Assembly (NCBI GenBank): GCA_964057225.1
Contig: OZ059894.1
Span: forward strand, 14,394,131 to 14,458,130
Direction of reading: 5' to 3'
Length of the DNA: 64,000 nt
From: Auanema rhodensis
Lineage: Eukaryota; Nematoda; Chromadorea; Rhabditida; Rhabditidae
The first letter of the stretch is position 1; every line of letters begins with the position of its first letter. Of the stretch, positions 53,719-64,000 are shown piece by piece. The notes beneath the pieces were generated by a model, which did no database searches, was not told the DNA's origin, and saw nothing but the letters and a program-made list of their open reading frames with translations. A program made the position numbers and the translations under genes.

Positions 53719-56707
53719 GCTGTAAATTAATTGAAAGATATGCAGTGTAGAGAGAATAACTTTAACTTTTTAAATATAAAAACTTTGGTTTTAGTATATT
53801 ATATTTAAGCCCAGGTGGTATAACAAAGATCTTTATAAAATATTTAGGTCACAAGTTATATGAATATTTCCATGTCTTTTCAATTATTCACAATACGAAT
53901 ATAAATAAGTATAATATTTTTTCAGCTTTTTCTGAAATTAACTTCAAATTTTTGTTGTAAGAAACATTTGCTTGGTAGACAATTCACAATTTTCAATCAT
54001 ATAATTTTGTAAAAGAATTATTTTTCCATGACAACACAGATTACCATGAGAATATAAAATTTGAGGTGATCTGTAAATAATTAATTCTAATCAATCGAAA
54101 TTTTTTAAAATACTCCCACTCTTATTGCCCTCCCCAAACTTGCTTACTTTCATTTGATTTGATGGTGGTCCCCAATAAACTGAGAATTTCTGATTGAAAA
54201 AAAAAGTGGGAAATCACCAGTAATTTGTTATCGCCAAAGCGATCAGAAATTGCGACTGTGAAAAAGCAAGAAAAAGAAAAATTTATCAGAATTTGTTAGA
54301 TAAACGATAAAGGGAATATCATGCCTAATGCTTTCGTGATTGACAATCATTGAAATTAAACTCCGTTTTCGCTCTTTGACACCAAGGAATTATTGGTAAA
54401 GTTATCATTTGACTATTTTATGGCTGCAAAAAGTTTGCTTGGCAAGCCTCCTTATCGTCTAGCGTGAAATTAAAAAAAAAGTTTTCACTAACTGATAAGA
54501 CAAGATTGAAAAAAAGAATAGAAAGTTTTTGAGTCAAGCATCAACAAAATAGATTACGAAAAGTTTTCGCCCAGCAGACGTAATAGAACCAACCTAATTT
54601 TCAGTCTCAGCAGCAAAACTTCGCTTTGTTGCAACATTAATAATTTATTGCAAATTTTCAACCCACGAAATTGCGGTTATTATGAGATTCATAATGTCGA
54701 CAAATAGGTCCACAACACCGCCCGCTTCCTTCCCCCTTTACAGCCTTTTCATAGATGTTTCTCCAAGTGAAAACCAAGTTACAAATCAAGTGTGAAAAGA
54801 GGAAATATAGCACCCAATACGATTGACTTTCGGGAGCCCGGAATCAGATAATGCAAACGACGAATTCAACAGTAGGTTGTCTCCTATTTCCATATTCCGT
54901 TTATAAACATCGGCGAAGCAGCGAAAGCATTAACGGCTCAGCCAGCAACAGCTAGCCCCATGATTGCCTTCACCGTTGCTAGCAGCATCATCAACATAAA
55001 GGTGATCGAGGCAATGAATACTGCAAGCAAGCAGCATGAACCAAACAGATAATGATGTCGTAGTTAGTGGTTGAATGAAATGTGCCACTCATAATATATG
55101 AAAATGTTCTCTGATAGATGAGGTATGAGCAACACCGGGAAAAATTGAAGTTATTCAGTGTACAAACTGATATCCGTCAGCCATAGAAGAAAGACTTATA
55201 ACAATTAACTTCCAATGTTGTCATGTTGTATGTGGTTAATGCTGAAAATAGCTGTAACCAGTTATAATAAGCCCTTTTAGAGCAGAGAACATTCAAAAAA
55301 TAATGAGAGGAGAGAGATACAGAAATAAATAAAGAGAAAGTTAGAGACATATAGAAGTAGACCCCTATAAACAAAGAGAGTATTAAAGAACGAAGACGGT
55401 GATGATAGAAGACGTAGAGTCGGAATGTTGTTATCAGCCAAGAAGAACATTTACGAAAAGAGAGGCTAAAGAAATGAAAAAAAAACGTTGGAAAGAAAAC
55501 AGCTGAAAGTCCAAATGGTCGATGATACATAGAGGGATTTAGAGAGAGGGGGTGAGATGAAGGATTTTCTCTGTTTTTTTATGCTACTATGCCTTGTTTT
55601 CCGCCTTTTTGGTTATATTACTCAAAATACGCAACACCCCTCATGCTTTTTTTAATTGCCGACCTCGTACATTTCTCTCTCTCTCGGCACCACAACTTTC
55701 TTTACCTGTATGAGGCCTTAGTCAGCAAGAACAGCAAAAATGCCAGTTTTCTCGCAAAAATGTCTGTTCTTCTTTCCGTTTCCCCCATCGTTTCCTTGCC
55801 GATAGCCTTGAAAACGACAAGTATACTATGGGCAAAACGATATTTCCACTAATTGATGCCAGAAGACCTCGTCATCTATTTCGATGACAATGTCAACGTG
55901 CTGAGCTAGCTGAGGGTTATGTGTATATGTGTATGTGCGCAGCGCATGACAGCAATTTTTAAAAGAGAAGAGCACGTGACGGCGAGTAGATTGACGAAGC
56001 ATCTAGAGCCTTCTACAACATTTCAATGACACGTGATCAGTTAAAATATTATGGACAACACACGATATAAACAGCAAAATTCGAACAGGGAATACGTTGT
56101 GTTACATCATATGCAAATCAGCTTATTTCATTCCATCAGAATTAAATCCGTTGTTATTTTCCCACTGCATTTATTTCTTACACAGGATGTTATTTTTTAT
56201 TCTCCTTCCGCTTACTTCAAATCATTTTTTTAGTCCAAATTTGTCCTTTAGTTTATCAAGTTATCAAATCATGAAGAATAGGCTAGGATGGCGACAATTG
56301 CTTCTAAACCTTGATGCAGACAGGAGCAACATGTAATTATCATTAATATTTCTTTTATTTTTTGAAAGAGAAAAATAGCAAACAGAAACAGCGAGATTTT
56401 TCAGCTATCCTTCATCATCATTGTTATGTCGGCACAGTGATCTTCCTGTTAAAACTTTTCTAACAGATGCTCTCTAACTGGACGCCACATTAGATATCTG
56501 GCGTTTAATGATTGGATTTGAAATCTGATTTGGAACTACGCACAGCAAACAATTGTATAATCTAATCCACCTCTCTCCCTAGGATATATTTGAACAATCG
56601 GCATATAGCTACACACACAATTCCATATATGTATATGTATATATTGTCAGTGTATATATGCATGTGTCGGTGTGGATCTAGACAACTCCTTTTTTTGTTT
56701 CTTTCAG

Positions 56708-56862
56708 TTGACAACACCGCCAACGACGGCGACATGTCCATGAGAAGCAGGCAGGCAGCCTGCATGTGGTTCTTAACCAGCAACGTTGGGCAAATGTCGA
56801 AAACCGATTGTCCGGAAACGAAAGTAGCTAAGTGGCACATTCTTTGCTCTACACACCATAAG
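56708..56862 (+). other. Possible isolated exon
   Basis: A strong acceptor (CTTTTTTTGTTTCTTTCAG) is followed by an open, non-repetitive stretch translating as NDGDMSMRSRQAACMWFL and onward, then a donor-like GTATGC. No compatible neighbour exon or known motif found. Confidence 0.2.
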
Positions 56863-59609
56863 TATGCAATTTTACTATACCCACATAATTCTCTCGCTTA
56901 TAATAACCACAACTAAAGTATTGTAATTTCAGGAGAGAAAGAGAGAAAGCACGCGCCGAATCAATAGTGTTGCTTTCTGATTTTTAGATTTTAGTAGTAT
57001 ACGTCGGAAAATTTGATCAAAAATAAGAGGAAATTTAGACGTCGCTTCGTGCGATGTCCCTCTCTCGAAAATCGCCATGCGTTAATACCCTGAGCTCATA
57101 ACGACTAAACTGATGCTCAAGACGACAACGATATTGGTAGAGGAACAAAGACAATACGAAGAAGACTGGGGTCGTAGTTGAGCTTCTTCTCGCTCGAGTC
57201 CTCTCTTTCTTTCCATCTCTATCTATCTCTTTCTGTCTCTCTTTGCTTAGGATCCTATCTCTCTCTTTCACATCTTGTGAACGAAGAAAAGAAAAAGTAT
57301 ACATAGAATGATAAACTAAGAGAGGGGGGAGAGAAAAAGAGGATGAAACAGTACACATGCGAAAGAGGGGAGAAGGGGACGGAAGCGGCGGCCTTCTCTG
57401 TGGCGACTGACGACGATGATGATGATGAGGCCTCAGTCAGGCACATAGACACAATGCTTTCTCTAGTTGTCGTTGTGAGAGATGCAGACGATCGGCAATA
57501 TGTGTGACTGGCCGTCTGTGTATATGCGAAGGGGACGCAGGGCGCAAGGCATAAAGAGGATGCAGACAAGCATAGATACCGTAGAGTGTGCGAGCTGGAG
57601 AGAACGCAGACCACGCGTTGTGTGTAGAGAAGGCTGAGAGAAGAAGGATCTGTTTACGAAGCTTTGTGACGTGGTATCGACAGTATGAGAGAGTGTGTGC
57701 GGATGGAGGGTACAGACATGTGTGTGGGAGGGGCCCAGATACGTTCCCCACTCCATTCCTCCTAGTCCACGACGACAACTAGACCAACGTTGTGTTCTTT
57801 CACACAATTTTCTCTTATTTTAACCTTAATGTTCAATATTAAAGTTATATTTCTAAATAGTTTAGTTTGTAGTAAAAATCCTGGTATCAAAATATATTTT
57901 TCATTCCGGTGATTTTTATTTTGAACGGTATAAAAATGAATTCGGCACATACACACATAAAATTTTGTCTCGATTTTCATTTTATTTTTATTACTGATTT
58001 TCAATTGAGCGGTTGTTCGTAAGCCTTCTGTACGGTAACGATATTTCTAATTTTGATTTTGCTTTCAAAAGCTTATGAAAATATGATTTGCTTTCTGCAA
58101 TATTTGCTAAATTTAAAATCTAGACAAACCAAATATGTCATTCATCTGTTATATTTATATGGATAAATGATGTTAGATTTTAAGTAACAATTATGCTTTC
58201 ATCTAATTTTTATAACGATACGGTGTTGTGTATTATCTATCTTCGATATATACATATACAGAAAACATAAACATACGATATAAATCAATATCGATTATTC
58301 TTGCATTCAGTTCATTCTATACCATGTCGACTTAATTGGATCCTCTTTCCACTAATTCCTGCCTACTGGTATAACTATTTTCTATGGTGCTTTATAATTT
58401 TTTTTATTGACCCATTGACTGAAATAGGATACTTTTGTGACGGTAAAGTCCTACTTGCCTAAGTTGAAACAGGTTTTTGCAAGCTAGTAACCGTTTTGCT
58501 TCCTCCTCTGAATTTCATAACTAACTTTACCAATTTTTGAAAATATTGTAAAATATAAGGAATTTTTATTTAATGTCTGTTCTAGCTATTGTGCTGGTTA
58601 TAAGTTTTCTTCCCTTATTATTTTCACAGTTCTCACTATTTTTTTCGATATAATTCTCTCGTCGTTTTCATAGCACAATATATACGTCAATAGATTTTCT
58701 GAAATAGTTATTAAGCTCTTTAATTATATGTGCTCGAAGGTTTACCAAGAGCCAATGTTGTTTTTGAAAATTGAGCCAGCGAGACAGGTTGGCCTAAATT
58801 CACTGCGAGGCCATCTTCTCTCAATCAATTCACCTCCATCTTTTAGAGGTCAACAGCTGAGTGCCCATCTAATTATGGCACAGTCGTGACGTAATTTTTA
58901 TGTATCTTCTATAAGATGTAATACATGATTCTGGTAAACATAAATGAAAGGATATGACGAAAACTGTATAGACTTCATGTTTCACTTTATTTCATTGGAA
59001 CTGTCTCTTTTATAAAAATCCACCAGATTGACCATGAGGAGTTTAACCGCCTCGTTTATGCTACATTGGGTCGTTTCTTTTTATAGTCGCACGTGTCTTT
59101 TTATTTGACATTTTCTCGGGAATTTCGACTTTGCTTATCAAGGTTTCAATAGATCTTGTTCTCTATCATTAGTTTCTTGTTACGGCAAACTGATTGCGCA
59201 CTAATTAGTATCTCAATTGAACTGATTTTTCATTACCTCGGATTTACAAGAGAATTGTTGAAGCTAGCAGAATTAGCTTTATTTCAACATAGTCTGAATA
59301 TCAGTTTGATCTGTGTCTCTCTTGAAGCTAGGGACGATGCAAGCCTAGATTGAAATCAATCTCCATTTCAACTATTATTTTAACCGGACAGTCGAACGAT
59401 CACCAATAATCATCAGAGACCAATAGAAAAACGATGAGAGAAGTTTGACAGCCAGAAATACCATATCGCCTCGGAGGGTATCGAAGTGAAAAATCGTTTT
59501 CAATTAGAGATACCAGCGATTATGGAGTGCTTCAGACAGTTAGGGAGAGCTGAGAGACAGAGGGGCGGTCCGGAATGAGGCGCAGAAGAGCGGAGGACAG
59601 AGGCCTAGC

Positions 59610-59655
59610 TGTCTGGTTGGTTGGTCGGTCGGTCGGTCGGTCGGTCGGTTGGTTG
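59610..59655. repeat. GGTT/GGTC tetranucleotide repeat
   Basis: A tandem array GGTTGGTTGGTCGG... with GGTT units at both ends and six GGTC units in the middle. Confidence 0.9.
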
Positions 59656-60312
59656 GAATGATGGCTGAGACACAGCGAAAAGTTGAGAGAGAGAAAAAGA
59701 AGGAAAGGAACAAAATAAGAGAGTTGGCCAGAGGCTGTCGACACCCAGTTGTGCTTCCAGTCTTCTTTTCTCTCCCTCTCTCTTTTCATTCCATCTTTTC
59801 AATGGCTTGCGATGATGATGCGATTCAGTCCTATTCTTAGCCAACTGGTCCAGCCATTGTCTTTCTCTATGTCTTTAGTTCTCTGCATCTCCTTCATTCT
59901 TTAGCTCCTGCTGCTTTCATCGTTAGAGCTGAATGGACCGTTCTCGCCGACCTGGTCCTCTTTTAGATTCTTGCCCTCCTTTGTTCACTTACACTGAGTC
60001 CCTAAAAATGAAGGTGTTAGACTCTCTTTTGTAGTAAAATACATTCATTTTTTATCTTTTTTTCAGTCGTATTGTTGTTTTATGGATCATATTTGATCAT
60101 AACTAGTCATTTTGTATTTTCGGTGTAACGCGAACTCACGGATCTTTAAAAAAATTTTATATTCTAGCTTTTCTATATTATTCATATATGTAATTGTGTT
60201 CTTTTGCTAAACCCATAAGACCAATCATCTGTAACTTACTGATTCATCTTTGTTCTGCTATACTATGACTCATTATTCATCTTTCAGAGTATTTAACCAT
60301 TCCGGGTCCAAA

Positions 60313-63300
60313 ATGGTGTTATATATTCCTTGTATCTCATCTTCCACATCGTCCATCTCATCTTCAACCTCACTCTCAACATCATCATGTTCATCTCCAG
60401 TCTACGAGTCGACTACGTGTTATTCTCAACCAATTCCACTCAGGTTCGTGTTTTCATAAATCTGCACATAGTTTTTTGACCCGCTTCTTCATAAGTTGAC
60501 TCGTAACTAGTTTCAAAAATAATTTGAACAACGTTTGTGTTGAATTATTCGTTCCTCTTTCTGTAGCAAAAATACTGAGACTCATGATAGCGTCAGCAGA
60601 GAATTTTTCTGCTGCAGAAACGACAACATGTTTGCTGTCTATGGCACACTGTAGTAGTAAATTGTTCGAAGGAAATGAGAGAACGAGGGAATAAAAGCGA
60701 ATCGAAGTGGAAATTTGACTTTCTGAAGAAAAGTCACACCTCTATCCTTAGATATGTCTCAGTCTTCTTCGTCGTCTTTTCATCGCCTCATATCTTGCTT
60801 TATTACTGATCACCAAAGTGTTTTCTATGGGAAATAACCTCCTTGCCCTTTTTAATCTTTTGGAATGATAGCTAACAACTTCGAGGTTTTAAAAGATTAT
60901 ATAGTGGGAACAATACTGCTAAGATTAAAGGATTTTTTGATGGCAAAAGATTAGATTATCTTTAAGACTTGAATTTAAGTTAGTGTTTGAAATGCCACGC
61001 ATAAAAATGTCACTTTTGAAAGTTAGTGATTTTTAGTCATATCATGTGTTAACATCTTTAAACATGGGCGATGAAAGAGAAATAAACGAGGGAAATAGGG
61101 AGTGATAGAGATAGAGAGAGAGGCAACTCTCTTTCTATTTTCCTGTACACATTGGAATAGACGACGTTGGCCTGAAAAACATGTTTATTCCATTATGTAG
61201 GGTGTCTGCTGCCTTGGCTGCTTGACAGACGAGCAGAGGAATAGACATCAACTCAGGGATAGCTAAGACTATTCTTCTGATTATCACGTGCAGTATGCTT
61301 ACGTGAATGTTCCAGAAGCTTTGTTCTTTGCTTTCGCGTTATGGGGGGCAATTGAGACTCGAGAGGCGCTACTGAAGTAGTTATTTGCCGAGCCAGCAAT
61401 GCATTTTTAATCCACTCATGTTTGATCATTTTCAATATACCAAAAATAATTTTTTTATCTAATTACTTTAGGTCTCACGCCACTTGTGACGATTCTCTGT
61501 CATCCTCTACGCTGTCTTCTTCAGTCGAATCTCTTAGCTCTTTGAAGTCAACGTAAGCTACTCTTAAGAGAGTAAGGAAACTTATCCATACACCCTTATA
61601 GCTGCTCTTCCCGCTGGTCAGCTGAAAGAGAAGCAGAGCGAGCTGAAAAGAGACGTCTTTTGAATGGCAGTTTGTCCAAGTTGCGTAGCAATAGTAATTT
61701 GCCGTTGCGTAAGCATCTCCTCGTCTTTAATTCCATCAAATACCTCCAGGTTTGTGAAATTTCCATATATAATCAGTCTTGTCTCATTGAGCATGTTATT
61801 AACATGCTCGATGAGAATCGCCAACCAATTTGGTGCATTTGTGAATGTGGCAGTCGAAAACCGGTCCAATAATTGGACTTGAAATATTTACTTGGTAGTC
61901 ATAACCACATTAATAACAGTGTTCACTGGAATATGAAATAGTAATATGTTTTTGAAAAAATCCTATTTGTAATATTCTTTTCTGTCGACTTAATGCAGGT
62001 AGCCAGAGAACTGTCCGAACTCGGGTTTTCTTAGTTGCTTTAATTGAACACGTTATGTACATATCGTAGTTTTTTAAAAATTATTTGTATTTAAATCATT
62101 CATGTATTTTCAGCGCGAACTTGATCTGCTTGATGATGAAGAGCTCTATTGCTCGCTGATGTCATCTTCTGATGAAGCAATGGAGGTGGATGAGCGGCGC
62201 TGGCTGGCGCCCACGGCCCAGCAGGCGCCCCAGACAGTTGCCGAGGAGCCCGCACCTCCCGCCGTAGAGGAGCGCGAGGCGCCAGCCGTCGTCTGTTCCA
62301 GTAGCTCTTCCAACGATATCAATGAAGACATGGACATGGAAATTATCATGAATCATACCGATAAAAAGACCTCAGGAACTGGTGGTAAGCGTGATGAACC
62401 ATCGAACTCTAGCTACTGGGGCTGGACGACGACTTCGACTACAACACCTGCAAGCAAGCAACATCAGCAGTCGAGCGGATTCTTCGATTCCATCGAGGTA
62501 TGTTGGATTATGGTATAGGAAGTTAAGTGGTTTGGAAGAGTATTAAGTGAAGATCGTAAACTTGCGCCCAAATACAACCATGTGCTGTAGAGAGTTTTTC
62601 TCGGCTTAGTTTAGTTTGTTCAGCATCGCCGTTTTCTATTTCCTTTCTTTGTGAGCGCCTGTAAAGCGTCCTCGTTTTGTGTATATTTGAAAAAGACGAA
62701 GAGGAATTGTTCGCTGGGGAAAAGAAAAAAGGCGCATAAAGAGAGATTGAAATAGTTTTTATCTGTAGAAACGACTGTTAGCAACTGTAGCATTCTTAAT
62801 TTAGTCTGAAAGATCATTTCATAGATTTTTGCGTTTTTCTTTTTTCTCTCCGCGCTTTTCTGATCAACCCGAGATTGACATTGACTGCTGGTGGAGTCAC
62901 GAGACTTCCCAATGGCATTGCGTCGTCTTCCTTCTCATCGCCGATGCCGCTCTCTGGTGTCATGTGACCTCGGCCCAATTTTACGGAGCTAGAGTCTCTC
63001 ATTTTCGCTCGTATTCGATCATAGCGATTTTCACTATGCTCACAACTTCAGAACAAAATGGGAAATTATTATTTGAAGGGGTTTACTCTTTCATACAAAC
63101 TATTTACTTATTTTTAGGAAGCTCTCAACGTTACGAGTGCCTGGAGTTGGACCTCTTCTTCATCTGATTGGCCTGCTCTCAACACCTCAACAGGCTTTGA
63201 CAACTTTGGTCGTTCTGGCTTTTCTACTAATGCTTCTTCCTTCTCTGGAAGTGGCCTCGGACGATCAAACAATTTTGATGAGGACACCTGGACTCCATTA

Positions 63301-63387
63301 AGCGACTTTTCCGATCCGTTTGCTAGCTGTCTTAGTCGTTTCGAGCTTCAGCATCTGTTCCCATCGCAGCTGCTGCTTCAAGCATGA
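60313..63387 (+). CDS. Ser-rich protein of unknown family, 6 exons
   Basis: Exons: 60313-60443, 61472-61552, 61602-61708, 61999-62033, 62114-62497, 63118-63387; 335 aa with consistent phases. The N-terminal third is Ser/Thr-rich (SSSTSSISSSTSLSTSS). A charged helix follows (RWSAEREAERAEKRRLLNGS), then an acidic segment (RELDLLDDEELYCSLMSSSD), an Ala/Pro/Glu-rich GC-rich block (62190-62295) and a Ser/Trp-rich tail (WGWTTTSTTT, SAWSWTSSSSDW) ending in SCLSRFELQHLFPSQLLL. No signal peptide or membrane segment. Composition suggests a disordered nuclear or regulatory protein; that is inference. I do not recognise it. Upstream exons are possible since the first exon is open back to an acceptor at 60281-60287. 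Confidence 0.65.
61783..61815. repeat. Near-perfect 33-bp palindrome in an intron
   Basis: Arms CTCATTGAGCATGTTA and TAACATGCTCGATGAG pair at 15 of 16 positions around one central T. Lies in intron 3 of the Ser-rich gene. Confidence 0.85.
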
Positions 63388-64000
63388 AGCCGGGACTACT
63401 TTCAGCGAAGCCAGCTTTGTTATTTCTTTTTTTTTGTCATCTTCCAAATGTTTGTGATTGACCGAATTGTTCTACTCTCAAGACAGTTCGGAAGTTCACA
63501 AGCTCCTCTTAGCCGGTTTTCGCCTTCAGGGTCCTTCTCAGCTCTCTTTTATCTAATCTAGTTTCTCTTAGATGTGGTAGGACCTACGTCAGCTGCGTTT
63601 CTGTGTATAGTTTTATGCCCTTTTTTGCATACAAATTACTTGTTTCTGTTCTCGGTCATCCCAGTACGACTCCGTTCTCCCCGGGTGTACAGCTGTCTCA
63701 TGTATGTAATTTCCATATAGTCATATATATGGATTTAAATTCAGATATATGTATATATATATACACACAAACATATATATATCTATATATTTCTATTGGC
63801 ACATCTTACCATGTATAGTCAGCGCCTTTTGTGATAGTTTTCTCTTTTATTCTCACCTTTCCATTTCGACTGTAAGTCGTTTTTTAATATTTTTGTGTGC
63901 TTAGTCATCTACCTCTCATCTCTATCTTTCAAGATCTTTAGTAGTTTATAGAGATAGTTGGTGAGTACATAGAATTATGTCCGTGATGAATACGATGATC
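63388..64000. other. 3' flank of the Ser-rich gene
   Basis: Probable 3' UTR and spacer, with a TA/CA-rich simple repeat at about 63739-63792. No exon seen to the window end. Confidence 0.5.
63739..63792. repeat. TA/CA simple repeat
   Basis: TATATATATACACACAAACATATATATATC-type tract. Confidence 0.8.

Larger units (their letters stand above)
53719..60312. other. Gene-poor region with GA/CT-rich and GC-richer islands
   Basis: No complete gene supported. A block from about 57030 to 57790 is GC-richer and purine-rich, and open in several frames on the minus strand at once, which suggests composition and not a protein. One exon-like segment (56708-56862) is listed separately. It may hold the promoter and 5' UTR of the Ser-rich gene downstream. 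Confidence 0.45.

Noticed and set aside
57255-57807. Three overlapping 113-119-codon minus-strand frames
   Set aside because: Simultaneous openness in different frames with Ser/His/Thr-rich output points to base composition.
61618-61869. 83-codon minus-strand frame inside the Ser-rich gene
   Set aside because: Covers an exon on the other strand and an intronic palindrome; no splice support.

Overview
The window is eukaryotic, AT-rich (about 30% GC by eye) and reads as nematode nuclear DNA. Evidence: a complete seven-transmembrane chemoreceptor of the nematode-specific serpentine (Srh-like) type; a nematode-type Rv2258c-like methyltransferase; a one-domain saposin-like protein; mostly 42-60 nt introns with T-rich ...TTTAG/TTTCAG ends; and several genes whose ATG lies 0-30 bases after an intron-like acceptor, as expected for spliced-leader trans-splicing. 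I cannot name the species. All gene models were spliced by hand, by keeping the frame and family conservation across GT-AG junctions; junction coordinates may be off by a few bases.

Layout. 1-5584: no convincing gene. 5585-7836 (+): group II p21-activated kinase (PAK4/mbt/pak-2 type), 14 exons. 7837-20919: about 13 kb gene desert with many CT, TATC, GAT and AT microsatellites. 20920-22292 (+): secreted LDLa-containing neuropeptide-like precursor (prohormone-4 type). 22973-23044 (+): tRNA-Ala(TGC). 24390-25487 (+): unrecognised 5-exon gene. 25628-25977 (-): SMIM12-like small membrane protein, divergent from 26249-28939 (+) SNX5/6 sorting nexin. 30500-32527 (+): OSR1/SPAK kinase (gck-3 type). 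34039-38475 (-): secreted, Thr/Glu-rich, eight-cysteine protein of unknown family.

40641-53718 is a dense same-strand cluster: SLC35A nucleotide-sugar transporter, Srh-like chemoreceptor, RMI1 genome-stability factor, CDC73/parafibromin, SAM methyltransferase, saposin-like protein, spaced 340-510 bp apart with acceptor-like signals just before most starts. It may be a long-spaced operon or simply a tandem cluster. 53719-60312 is gene-poor with GA/CT-rich and GC-richer islands. 60313-63387 (+) is a Ser-rich, probably nuclear, unrecognised protein.

The genes do not form one pathway. Several belong to known cell machinery: Rho-GTPase effector and WNK/OSR1 kinases, retromer-linked BAR-PX sorting, Golgi sugar transport, BLM-TOP3-RMI dissolvasome, Paf1 complex. 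The least explained items are the eight-cysteine secreted protein, the LDLa neuropeptide precursor, the two unrecognised genes, two GC-AG introns in neighbouring genes, and a set of very short introns that are multiples of three and free of stops.
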